NCBI RefSeq assembly: GCF_018531495.1
Contig: NZ_JAHDTI010000003.1
Location: forward strand, 992,001-1,056,000
Length of the DNA: 64,000 nucleotides
Direction: 5' to 3'
From: Nonomuraea sediminis
GTDB lineage: Bacteria > Actinomycetota > Actinomycetes > Streptosporangiales > Streptosporangiaceae
The position numbers were made by a program, and so were the translations under genes. How positions within the stretch are numbered: the first letter of the stretch is position 1; each line of letters opens with the position of its first letter. This document shows positions 16,799-24,750 of this stretch, in pieces. Under the pieces are notes generated by a model that did no database searches, was not told where the DNA came from, and saw nothing but the letters and a program-made list of their open reading frames with translations.

Positions 16799-18559
16799 CT
16801 ACCGCCTCTGGTGCCGCCCAGGGAACTCGCCGACCAGCACCTGTTTGGGTGTCACCCGCAGCAGGTCGTCGTCGGCCAGGCCGATGCCGCGCACCTCCAC
16901 CCAGAACCTGCGCTGCAGCGGGTCCGCCGCGAACACCGCCACCCGGGGGTCGGCGTCGATCGCCTCGATGGCCTCCGCCTCGGCGATGACGCGCAGCTCT
17001 CCCGCCTGGCTGACCGAGGCCACGGCGCCGACCACCCGCGGGCCGAGCGGGTCGCCGTAGGACAGCACGACGCTTCTGGCGTAGGCGAAGGCCTGCCGTA
17101 CCTCGGGATTGAGCGCGACCGACGGGGAGTCGCCCATCGGGCGGTCGGCCATGATCAACGACGCGCGCCACGGGCCCGGAGCGCCGCGCCACCAGGCGCG
17201 GGTGGCGCGCAGTACGAACACCACCACGACCCCGGCGAGCGCGGCCAGCCCGAGCCGCCAGGCCCACGACTCGACCTGCCCCCAGCCCTGCCCCTTGACC
17301 AGGCAGAACACGCCGCCCGCCGCGCTGGCCACTGCCGCGAGCGCGACCAGCGCGATCGCCACGACCAGCCACCTGTCCTCGCCGTACCGCGCGCGCCGAT
17401 AGGCCCCGATGAGCGGGTACGGCACGGCCAGCGCGGCCACCGCGGCCCGCGGCTCGACGGCCAGCGCGCCTGCCACCAGCGGCACCAGGGCGGTCCATGC
17501 CCGGCTTGTCACGATCCACAGCGTGACGCCGGTGTCGCGGCGCGCGACCCGCTCGCCCCGCGCCCGCGCGAACTCGGCCAGCGCCTTCAGCGGGCGGCCG
17601 CGCCAGGTGTCGGCCAGCGCGCGCAGCCCCGCCAGGACCGGCCAGCCGAGGATCACGATGCCGCCTAAACCCGTCCAGACGGGGTCGAGCGCGCTCGGCA
17701 CCTCGGGCATCGCCGCCAGCCCGAGCCACAGCGCGAACGCCAGCACCGCCACGGTCGCCGACACCACCGCCGTGCCCAGCCAAGGGTCGCGCGCCAGCAT
17801 CGCCGGCACGTAGGCCCAGACCCCCACCCTGCGCGCCCGCCTGACCGTGATCACCACCAGCAGGACGAGTACGGCGAAGCCGAACAGCTTGCCCTGGCCG
17901 CCCCTGTCGAACCCGAGCGCGGCCGCGGCGATGGCGATCGTGGCCACCGCGACGATCAGGCGGGCCTGGCGTGACCACACCTCCAGCGCGCGGCGGGCGC
18001 GGCCGCTGGCGCGCGGGTCGATCGGCCAGGCGGGGTCGTGGTGGGCGCGCGGGCGGTCCCAGCGCAGCAGCGTGAGCCCCAGGTTGACGCGGGCCTGCGG
18101 GTGGGCGGGGTCGGCCTTGAGCGCCTTGAGGTAGGCGCGTCTGGCCTTGGCGTGCTCGCCGCGCAGCAGGGCCAGGTCGCCGAGCAGCACCTGCGGTTCC
18201 GGGCGTTCCGGGGCGAAGCGGTGGGCCAGCTCGGCCTGCCGTACGGCCTCGTCCCAGCGGCCCGGCACGCGGCGAAGGACGGCGGCCAGGCGCAGACGGG
18301 CGGGCCAGGAGCCGAGCGCGAGCCGGACGGCCTGCTCGGCGGGAGCGACGGCGTCCTGGTCGCGGCCCATGCGCTCCAGGGCGAGGCTGATCAGGCGGTG
18401 GGCCCATTCGCTCGCGGGATCGAGGTCGGCGGCGCGCTGGGCCGCGGCCAGGGCGGCGTCGGGATGTCCCTTGTCGAGTTCGGCCGCGCCGAGTGTGCAC
18501 CATTCACGGGGGGATCTGTCTGGATCGTCGCTTTTTTCGCCTGTTTCGTCGGTCCCCAC
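16799..18559 (-). CDS. TPR-containing multi-pass membrane protein
   Basis: I do not recognise a named family for this 586-residue protein. Residues 18-165 contain about four tetratricopeptide units (for example LGAAELDKGHPDAALAAAQR, then ALERMGRDQDAVAPAEQAV, LLRGEHAKARRAYLKALK), which usually bind other proteins. About eight hydrophobic segments follow between residues 200 and 460. The last 120 residues form a soluble domain with alternating strands (SLIMADRPMGDSPSVALNPE; VASVSQAGELRVIAEAEA). Many genes starting from this strand in actinobacteria have J-domain or TPR-membrane products of this layout, but I cannot assign a role. It starts at a GTG with no strong ribosome site; 183 bp of intergenic DNA separate it from the divergent efflux gene. 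Confidence 0.7.
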   Translation of the reverse strand: MGTDETGEKSDDPDRSPREWCTLGAAELDKGHPDAALAAAQRAADLDPASEWAHRLISLALERMGRDQDAVAPAEQAVRLALGSWPARLRLAAVLRRVPGRWDEAVRQAELAHRFAPERPEPQVLLGDLALLRGEHAKARRAYLKALKADPAHPQARVNLGLTLLRWDRPRAHHDPAWPIDPRASGRARRALEVWSRQARLIVAVATIAIAAAALGFDRGGQGKLFGFAVLVLLVVITVRRARRVGVWAYVPAMLARDPWLGTAVVSATVAVLAFALWLGLAAMPEVPSALDPVWTGLGGIVILGWPVLAGLRALADTWRGRPLKALAEFARARGERVARRDTGVTLWIVTSRAWTALVPLVAGALAVEPRAAVAALAVPYPLIGAYRRARYGEDRWLVVAIALVALAAVASAAGGVFCLVKGQGWGQVESWAWRLGLAALAGVVVVFVLRATRAWWRGAPGPWRASLIMADRPMGDSPSVALNPEVRQAFAYARSVVLSYGDPLGPRVVGAVASVSQAGELRVIAEAEAIEAIDADPRVAVFAADPLQRRFWVEVRGIGLADDDLLRVTPKQVLVGEFPGRHQRR

Positions 18560-18742
18560 TAACCCATGATCGGCTGGCCGTCCGAAGAAGGATAGATCCC
18601 GACATATGGCTGTATCTCTCTAGAGAGGTGCGGGGCGCGCCCGGATCATTCGATACCGCTATACCGAAGCAGTGACATGGCCTAAGCTGCCACGCATGCT
18701 TCAGCGGACCAGGGTGAGCGGATCGGGGCACTAGGGAGGTCC
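18560..18742. other. Divergent intergenic region with palindrome and short tandem repeat
   Basis: This 183-bp region lies between the TPR gene and the efflux pump. CTCTCTAGAGAG at 18616-18627 is a perfect 12-bp palindrome, and ATACCG occurs twice two bases apart shortly after (near 18652). Both could be operator sites of an unlinked regulator, since no regulator gene is adjacent. GGGAGG before the ATG at 18743 is a clear ribosome site. Confidence 0.4.
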
Positions 18743-20272
18743 ATGACCGTCACACAGGCCGCGCCCCTCAAACAGCGTGCCGCAGGGACCCAGCGGGACA
18801 ACCGCTGGTCCATCCTCGTCCTGCTCTGCCTGAGCCTGCTGCTGATCACGGTCGACGCCACGGTCCTGCACATCGCGGTCCCCGCGCTGACGGCTGCGCT
18901 CGAGCCCTCGTCGATCCAACTGCTGTGGATCATCGACATCTACTCGCTGGTCGTCGCGCCCCTGCTGATCATGTTCGGCACGCTGGGCGACCGCTACGGG
19001 CGCAAACGGCTGGTGCTGGCCGGGTTCGTGCTGTTCGGCGTGGCCTCGCTGGGGGCCGCTTTCGCGCCCAGCGCCCTGATGCTGATCCTGGCGCGGGCGC
19101 TGCTCGGCGTGGGTGGCGCCATGATCATGCCGGCCACGCTTTCGCTGATCCGCCAGGTGTTCACCGACCGGCGCGAGCGGGCCCTCGCGCTCGGTGTGTG
19201 GAGCGCCGTCGCCGCCGCGGGCGCAGCCGTGGGGCCGCTCATCGGCGGCGTGCTCGTCGAGATCTGGTGGGGCGCCGTCTTCCTGATCAACGTGCCGATC
19301 CTCATCGTGCTGCTGCCCGCGGCCGCGCGGCTGCTGCCCGAATCGCCCCGGCGGGCCGACCTTCCCTGGGACGGGCTCAGCGCGGCGCTGTCCGTGCTCG
19401 GGATCCTGGCGCTGGCCTTCGGGCTGAAGGAGGCGGGGGCGGGTTCGCTGCTGCCCTTCTGGGCCTCCGTCGCGGTCTTCCTTGCCGGGGTGGGGCTGCT
19501 GGCCTGGTTCGTGCTGCGGCAGCGGCGTCTGCCGTACCCGCTGCTGCAGATCGGGCTGTTCAGGCGGCGCGCGTTCACCACCGGGGTGGCCGGGGTGCTG
19601 CTCGGGGTCTTCTCGCTGGTGGGGCTGCAGCTGATGCTGGCGCAGTACCTGCAGCTCGTGCTGGGCGACAGCCCGGTGCGGGCGGCGGTGCGGATGCTGC
19701 CGCTGGTGCTGTCGGCGATCACGGGCGGGCTCGCGGCGGCGCACATCCTGCCGCGGATCGGGATGCGGGCCACCATGAGCGGCGGGCTCGGGCTCGTCGC
19801 GCTCTCCCTGACGCCCACGCTGAGCTGGGGGGTCGAGGGACACTCCGTGATGCTCGCGATCTGCTTCGTGGGCATCGGGTTCGGCGTGCAGGTGGCGCTG
19901 CTCGCGGCCTCCGACACCATCATGGCCGCGGCGCCCGAGTCCCAGGCCGGGGGCGCGGCGGCCATCGAGGAGACGGCCTACGAGCTCGGCGCCGGGCTCG
20001 GCGTGGCGGTCCTCGGCACGATCACCGCCATCGTCTACTCCCCCGGGCTCCGCGCGGTGGCCGGGGTGCCGTCCGACGGGATGGACAAGGCCCGCCAGTC
20101 GCTCGCGGGCGCCGCCCACGTGGCGGACGAGGTCGGCGGCAGCGCCGGCATCCGCCTGCTGGACGCGGCCCGCTGGGCCTTCGTCGACGCCCTCCACACG
20201 ACGGTCGTCGTCAGCGTCGTCCTGCTCACCCTCACAGCGATTGCGGTAGCCACCCTCCTCCGCCGCGACTGA
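18743..20272 (+). CDS. MFS multidrug efflux transporter, DHA2 (14-TMS) family
   Basis: A 509-residue proton-driven drug exporter with fourteen predicted helices. Helix 1 ends with LLITVDATVLHIAVPAL, the DHA2 motif D1; GTLGDRYGRKR between helices 2 and 3 is motif A; and RALLGVGGAMIMPATLSLIR, then WSAVAAAGAAVGPLIGG match motifs B and C of SmvA/QacA-type antiporters. Substrates are typically quaternary ammonium compounds, dyes or antibiotics; which one cannot be told here. The start is an ATG with GGGAGG seven bases upstream. No local regulator gene is present, which is unusual for this family. Confidence 0.88.
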   Translation: MTVTQAAPLKQRAAGTQRDNRWSILVLLCLSLLLITVDATVLHIAVPALTAALEPSSIQLLWIIDIYSLVVAPLLIMFGTLGDRYGRKRLVLAGFVLFGVASLGAAFAPSALMLILARALLGVGGAMIMPATLSLIRQVFTDRRERALALGVWSAVAAAGAAVGPLIGGVLVEIWWGAVFLINVPILIVLLPAAARLLPESPRRADLPWDGLSAALSVLGILALAFGLKEAGAGSLLPFWASVAVFLAGVGLLAWFVLRQRRLPYPLLQIGLFRRRAFTTGVAGVLLGVFSLVGLQLMLAQYLQLVLGDSPVRAAVRMLPLVLSAITGGLAAAHILPRIGMRATMSGGLGLVALSLTPTLSWGVEGHSVMLAICFVGIGFGVQVALLAASDTIMAAAPESQAGGAAAIEETAYELGAGLGVAVLGTITAIVYSPGLRAVAGVPSDGMDKARQSLAGAAHVADEVGGSAGIRLLDAARWAFVDALHTTVVVSVVLLTLTAIAVATLLRRD

Positions 20273-20364
20273 CCATGCCCGTCCCGGGCCCCCATGGGCT
20301 CGAGGTGGGTGCGGGCGCCGGGGGTGGGGGTGTTTGTGCTGGTCAAGAGTGAGTGAGGTGTGTG

Positions 20365-21102
20365 ATGTCGCGATTAGGGCAGACAAATACCGTGAGACAG
20401 GCTCTCCGTGATCTTGCTGCTTTAGTCGCCCGCGTCGGCGTGGGCGGCATCTTCTTCGCCAACGGGTGGACCAAGCTCGAGCGGGGTCTGACCGCCACCG
20501 GCGTGGACTTCGCGAACCAGGGCGCGCCCGTGCCCGGCGCCTGGGCGACCGCCACCATGCTGGCCGAGCTGATCGGCGGGGCCCTGCTGATCGCGGGGCT
20601 GGCCGTCACGGCTGTGGGGCTGATCCTGTTCACCGAGGCGCTGGCCGTCTTCGTGGTGGCGCGGCCGCTGAACCCGATCAGCCTGAACGAGCTCATCCTG
20701 CTCGGCGCCGCGTCCCTGCTGCTCGCGGTGGTCGGGGCGGGGCGGGTGTCGGTCGACCACATGGTGGTGATCAGGCGGAGGGAGTCGGAGGCGGCCAGCG
20801 AGTTCGCGGCCGACACGGAGGCGGACCGGGTGATCGCCTCCCTGCGCGATCCCGACAACCCTGGCTCGGACAGGGCCAAGGGCGGCAAAACGGACGCCCC
20901 GGATGCGGAACCTGCCGCGGACAGGCCACGGGCGGGCAAGCCCAAGACCGAGCCGAACCTGGAGGACACGGCTCCCCACCCCCGGCCCTCGCGGCGGCCC
21001 GACCCCGACGAGCCCGCCGCATCGCCCGCACCTGGGGACACGCTGGTGGCGGGGCGCAAGAAGCCCGCGCCCCGCGGCCGTCGCCAGTCCTCCACCGACT
21101 GA
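20365..21102 (+). CDS. DoxX-family membrane protein with long charged tail
   Basis: A 245-residue protein. Residues 10-130 form four helices of the DoxX family (ARVGVGGIFFANGWTKLERG, AELIGGALLIAGLAV, then LTEALAVFVV-like and LLLAVVGAG), a quinone/redox-linked membrane fold of broad distribution. The last 105 residues are hydrophilic and Pro/Asp/Lys-rich, probably a disordered cytoplasmic tail, which is longer than usual. I chose ATG 20365 (MSRLGQTN) with GAG-TGAGG upstream; the reading frame is open to 20353. It lies 92 bp after the efflux gene and may be transcribed from its own promoter. Confidence 0.75.
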   Translation: MSRLGQTNTVRQALRDLAALVARVGVGGIFFANGWTKLERGLTATGVDFANQGAPVPGAWATATMLAELIGGALLIAGLAVTAVGLILFTEALAVFVVARPLNPISLNELILLGAASLLLAVVGAGRVSVDHMVVIRRRESEAASEFAADTEADRVIASLRDPDNPGSDRAKGGKTDAPDAEPAADRPRAGKPKTEPNLEDTAPHPRPSRRPDPDEPAASPAPGDTLVAGRKKPAPRGRRQSSTD

Positions 21103-21318
21103 CGTGCCCCGGAGAGCCGTCTTCGCCCGGGGCGCAAGCTCGCCGTACAGGCGAAAGGCCGCCGCAGGGGCGACTTGTCGTGCGCGTAACAGGTCGCCAC
21201 CCCGGGCGCGCAGGCCATGGGGCGCAAGGGGAGCGACCGGTCGCTGCGGGCCCCCGACCGGCGCCCGTGGCGGGAGAACACCGCGGAGGAGAGTTGCTCG
21301 CGGTTGCGGTCGGTCGCC
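21103..21318. other. Convergent intergenic region with palindrome
   Basis: This 216-bp stretch separates two convergent genes (DoxX and the DMT exporter). I see no coding signal. It contains AGCGACCGGTCGCT at 21232-21245, a perfect 14-bp palindrome, and several GC-rich inverted repeats that may serve as terminators for both strands. Confidence 0.4.
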
Positions 21319-22248
21319 TCAGGCGCGGGCGGTGGGGCTGTCGGAGTCAGGGGCGGGTTGCGGGGTGGGAATGCGGCGGGTGCGTTGGGTCAGGGCGATG
21401 GCGGCGAGGATGACGAGGGCTCCGGCCGGCTGGTTCCAGCTGATGTGTTCGCCCAGGATGACCACGCCTGAGATGGCCGCGAAGACCGGGAGCAGGTAGG
21501 TGACCGTGGAGGTCGTGGTGACGCCGGCGCGGACCTGGACCCAGTAGAGGAGCAGGTAGGCCACTCCGGTGCCGAGGCCGCCGAGGCCGAGCAGGCTCCA
21601 CCAGACCGGGGCGGGCGCGTGCAGGTCCACCAGAGGTACCCCGGCGAGCAGGGTGATCACGGCAAGCTGGACCGTGCCGCTGAGGAGTTGGCCGGCGGCC
21701 AGGACGACGGGCGGCTCGGGGCGGCGGCCGGTGATGAAGCGGCCCATGTAGGCCCCGCCGAGCCCGTAGCAGGCGGCGGCGCCGAAGCAGGCCAGGCTGC
21801 CGCCGAGTTGCCCGCCCGCCATCGGCTGCCACACCCCGAGCACGACCATGACGCCGGCGAAGCCGAGGCCGAGGCCCGCCACCCGGCCCCGGGTCGCCTT
21901 CTCGGTGCGCAGCAGCAGGGTGAAGGCGAGGGTGCAGAGCGGGGTGGTGGCGTTCCAGATGGCGGCGACCACGGAGGACACGTACTGCTCGCCGTACGCG
22001 AAGAGGGTGAAGGGCAGGGTGGTGAGCACGATCGAGGCGATCTGGAAGTGTCCCCACAGGCGCGGGTCGCTCGGCAGCCGCTTGCCGCTGAGCAGTACGG
22101 CCAGCAGCAGCACCAGCGCGCCGATGGCCATCCGGCCGAAGGAGACCTGCAGCGGCTGCAGGGACTCCACGGCGACCTTGATGAAGAAGAAGCTGTTGCC
22201 CCAGATGGCGGCGAGCAGCAGGAAACCGGGCAACCAAGGTTTGAGCAC
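21319..22248 (-). CDS. EamA/DMT-superfamily exporter
   Basis: A 309-residue membrane protein with ten helices made of two EamA repeats (residues 8-140 and 152-285). LLAAIWGNSFFFIKVAVESLQP-type sequence (in pieces WGNSFFFIK, PLQVSFGRM) is the conserved start of RhaT/YdcZ-type drug/metabolite transporters, and the second repeat shows VTYLLPVFAAISGVVILGE, the classic closing motif. These proteins export amino acids or metabolites. The GTG at 22248 follows TACGCT by six bases without a ribosome site, consistent with a leaderless transcript. It diverges from a TetR gene whose operator lies between, so it may share that regulation. Confidence 0.82.
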   Translation of the reverse strand: MLKPWLPGFLLLAAIWGNSFFFIKVAVESLQPLQVSFGRMAIGALVLLLAVLLSGKRLPSDPRLWGHFQIASIVLTTLPFTLFAYGEQYVSSVVAAIWNATTPLCTLAFTLLLRTEKATRGRVAGLGLGFAGVMVVLGVWQPMAGGQLGGSLACFGAAACYGLGGAYMGRFITGRRPEPPVVLAAGQLLSGTVQLAVITLLAGVPLVDLHAPAPVWWSLLGLGGLGTGVAYLLLYWVQVRAGVTTTSTVTYLLPVFAAISGVVILGEHISWNQPAGALVILAAIALTQRTRRIPTPQPAPDSDSPTARA

Positions 22249-22285
22249 GGATGGAGCGTAGCGGTCAGGCCCGACAAATAACCAT

Positions 22286-22315
22286 TTGAACGAGTGAGTA
22301 CTCGCTCATTAGACT
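22286..22315 (+). promoter_or_regulatory. Promoter with TetR operator filling the -35/-10 spacer
   Basis: TTGAAC (22286-22291) and TAGACT (22310-22315) are spaced by 18 bp and lie seven bases before the ATG at 22323, so the mRNA is probably leaderless. The spacer contains GAGTGAGT/ACTCGCTC (22292-22307), an inverted repeat with a single symmetric mismatch. A repressor bound there would block polymerase directly; the natural candidate is the TetR protein encoded just downstream. Confidence 0.65.
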
Positions 22316-22322
22316 TGTCCGC

Positions 22323-22946
22323 ATGACCAAGAGGCGAAGGGTGCCGGCCATGGCCCCAGAAGACCGCCGTGCCGCGCTCATCGCCGCCACGCTCCCCCTG
22401 CTGCGCGAACACGGCACCACGGTGAGCACCCGCCAGATCGCCGAGGCCGCGGGCGTGGCCGAGGGCACGATCTTCGGCGTCTTCCCCGACAAGGCATCGC
22501 TGCTGCGGGCGGCGCTGATGAGCGCGTTCGACGCTCAGCCGGCGGTGGACGCGCTCGCGGCCATCGGCACGCGGCTGGAACTGCGCGCCCGGCTGCGTGA
22601 GGCGGTCACGCTGCTGCGGGCAGGGATGAGCGCCAACGCCAAGCTTCTCGTCGCGTCCGGGGACCTGTCGACGCACGACGCCGGGTTGCGCGAGCGGATG
22701 CTCGACAACCGGCGCCGGATCGGGACGGCGATCGCCGCCCTGATCGAACCCGACCGCGACCTGCTGCGCCGCTCTCCCGAGGGCGCGGCGCACCTCCTCC
22801 TCATGTTGGTCGCGGTGACCGTGCACCGCGGCTTCGGCCTTGGCGGCGACTTCGGAGACATGGACGACGAGGAGATCGTCTCCGTGCTGCTCGACGGGCT
22901 GCTCCTGCGGCCCTCCCCCACTCCTTCGACAGAAAGCGCATCTTGA
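22323..22946 (+). CDS. TetR-family repressor of the ABC exporter operon
   Basis: A 207-residue TetR regulator. Residues 15-62 are the helix-turn-helix (ALIAATLPLLREHGTTVSTRQ, IAEAAGVAEGTIFGVFPDKASLL in pieces); the recognition helix reads EGTIFGVF where most members have a Tyr-Tyr/His-Phe pair. The C-terminal half is a helical ligand domain ending with an acidic DMDDEEIVSVLLDGLL segment. It is the first gene of an operon with two ABC exporter genes: its TGA overlaps the next ATG (TGATG). Such TetR-exporter operons are usually induced by the exported drug. The ATG at 22323 fits the leaderless promoter; an internal ATG nine codons on is the alternative. Confidence 0.87.
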   Translation: MTKRRRVPAMAPEDRRAALIAATLPLLREHGTTVSTRQIAEAAGVAEGTIFGVFPDKASLLRAALMSAFDAQPAVDALAAIGTRLELRARLREAVTLLRAGMSANAKLLVASGDLSTHDAGLRERMLDNRRRIGTAIAALIEPDRDLLRRSPEGAAHLLLMLVAVTVHRGFGLGGDFGDMDDEEIVSVLLDGLLLRPSPTPSTESAS

Positions 22947-24682
22947 TGCTGCTCCGTCTCTTGCGGGGCCAGCTCAGACCGTACGGGAAAGAAATCACGC
23001 TCGTCGTGCTCTTCCAGTTCGTGCAGACGCTGGCCACGCTCTATCTCCCCACGCTCAACGCCGACATCATCGACAACGGTGTCGTCAAGGGCGACACCGG
23101 TTACATCATGCGCGTCGGGTTCTTCATGCTCGGCGTGACGCTCGTCCAGATCATCTGCTCGATCGTGGCCGTGTACTACGGCGCGCGGACCTCGATGGCC
23201 TTTGGCCGCGACGTGCGGACCGCGATCTTCCGCAGGGTGCAGGACTTCTCCGCCCAGGAGGTCAACAGGTTCGGCCCGCCGTCCCTGATCACCAGGACCA
23301 CCAACGACGTGCAGCAGGTCCAGCTGCTCGTGCTGATGACGTTCACCATGGTGGTGGCGGCGCCGATCATGTGCGTCGGCGGCATCGTGCTGGCGCTGCG
23401 CCAGGACGTGGGGCTGTCGTCGCTGCTGCTGGTCGTGCTTCCCCTGATGATCGCCATCGTGAGCGTGATCGTGGTGAGGATGCGACCGCTGTTCCGCACC
23501 ATGCAGGAGCGGATCGACCGGATCAACCAGGTGCTGCGCGAGCAGATCACCGGCATCCGGGTCATCAGGGCCTTCGTCCGCGACCGGCACGAGCGCGAGC
23601 GCTTCCGCGCGGCCAACGACCAGTTGACCGACGTGTCGCTGCGGGTCGGACGACTGATGGCGCTGATGTTCCCCACGGTCATGCTGGTGGTGAACGTCTC
23701 GAGCGTGGCCGTGGTGTGGTTCGGCGGCCATCGCATCGCCGACGGGTCCATGCAGGTGGGCGCGCTGACCGCGGTCATCTCCTACCTGATGCAGATCCTC
23801 ATGTCGGTGATGATGGCGATGTTCATGTTCATGATGATCCCCCGGGCCGAGGTCTGCGCCGAGCGCATCGAGGAGATCCTCGACACCGAGCCCACCGTCG
23901 ACCCGCCCGCGCACCCCGTCACGCCGGAAAGACATCTCGGCGAGCTGGAGCTGCGCTCGGTCGACTTCCGCTACCCGGGCGCCGAGGAGCCGGTGCTGTG
24001 CGGCGTGAGCCTCACGGCACGGCCCGGCCGTACGACCGCGATCATCGGCAGCACGGGCAGCGGCAAGACGACGCTGCTCAACCTGATCCCCCGCCTGTTC
24101 GACACGACGGCGGGCGAAGTGCTGGTCGACGGCGTGAACGTGCGCGAGCTCGACCCGGCCGCGCTGTCGCGGGCGGTCGGCCTGGTCCCGCAGTCGCCCT
24201 ACCTCTTCTCCGGCACCGTCGCCTCCAACCTGAGGTACGGCAGGCCGGACGCGACCGACGAGGAGCTGTGGCGGGCCCTGGAGGTGGCCCAGGCACGCGA
24301 CTTCGTCGAGGCGATGCCCGGCGGCCTGGAAGAGCCGATCTCCCAGGGCGGCACGAACGTCTCCGGCGGTCAGCGCCAGCGCCTGGCCATCGCCAGGACC
24401 CTGGTGCACAGGCCGGAGATCTACCTGTTCGACGACTCCTTCTCCGCCCTCGACTACGCCACCGACGCCAGGCTGCGCGCGGCGCTGACCGAGGAGATCG
24501 AGGACGCCACGATCGTCATCGTGGCCCAGCGGGTGAACACGATCCGCGACGCCGACCGCATTCTCGTGCTCGACGACGGCCGCGTGGTCGGCAGCGGCAC
24601 CCATACCGAGCTCATGACCACCTGCCCGACATATCGAGAGATCGTGCTGTCCCAGCTCACCGAACAGGAGGCCGCGGCATGA
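22946..24682 (+). CDS. ABC exporter half-transporter, subunit 1 (degenerate catalytic site)
   Basis: A 578-residue type IV ABC exporter half: six helices in residues 15-300 fused to an ATPase. Walker A is GSTGSGKT (about 368-375) and the signature is a canonical VSGGQ, but Walker B reads LFDDSFSALD, so the catalytic Glu is replaced by Asp. With the partner encoded next, whose signature is altered, this gives one normal and one impaired ATP site, as in TM287/288 and BmrCD. The substrate is unknown; drugs and lipids are typical. The ATG at 22946 shares one base with the TetR stop, and the stop overlaps the following small ORF (ATGA). Confidence 0.87.
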   Translation: MLLRLLRGQLRPYGKEITLVVLFQFVQTLATLYLPTLNADIIDNGVVKGDTGYIMRVGFFMLGVTLVQIICSIVAVYYGARTSMAFGRDVRTAIFRRVQDFSAQEVNRFGPPSLITRTTNDVQQVQLLVLMTFTMVVAAPIMCVGGIVLALRQDVGLSSLLLVVLPLMIAIVSVIVVRMRPLFRTMQERIDRINQVLREQITGIRVIRAFVRDRHERERFRAANDQLTDVSLRVGRLMALMFPTVMLVVNVSSVAVVWFGGHRIADGSMQVGALTAVISYLMQILMSVMMAMFMFMMIPRAEVCAERIEEILDTEPTVDPPAHPVTPERHLGELELRSVDFRYPGAEEPVLCGVSLTARPGRTTAIIGSTGSGKTTLLNLIPRLFDTTAGEVLVDGVNVRELDPAALSRAVGLVPQSPYLFSGTVASNLRYGRPDATDEELWRALEVAQARDFVEAMPGGLEEPISQGGTNVSGGQRQRLAIARTLVHRPEIYLFDDSFSALDYATDARLRAALTEEIEDATIVIVAQRVNTIRDADRILVLDDGRVVGSGTHTELMTTCPTYREIVLSQLTEQEAAA

Positions 24683-24750
24683 CCGAGCTTGTCGAGGTCA
24701 TCAATAAGCACAGCACCTTGGTCATGAGACCGACGAAGGAGGGCTCATGA
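24679..24750 (+). CDS. 23-codon ORF coupled between two ABC subunit genes
   Basis: ATG at 24679 overlaps the stop of subunit 1 (ATGA) and its own TGA overlaps the ATG of subunit 2 (ATGA at 24747). The predicted peptide is 23 residues (MTELVEVINKHSTLVMRP, then TKEGS) with a charged N-terminal half and no membrane segment. A ribosome that ends subunit 1 could re-initiate here and be delivered to subunit 2, so the ORF may simply act as a translational bridge. GAAGGAGG inside it is the ribosome site for subunit 2. The GC content is visibly lower than the flanking genes. Whether the peptide has a function is unknown. Confidence 0.4.
   Translation: MTELVEVINKHSTLVMRPTKEGS

Noticed and set aside
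22535..24604. Minus-strand open frame of 689 codons opposite the ABC exporter
   Set aside because: His/Asp/Glu-rich antisense shadow of a well-conserved ABC gene.
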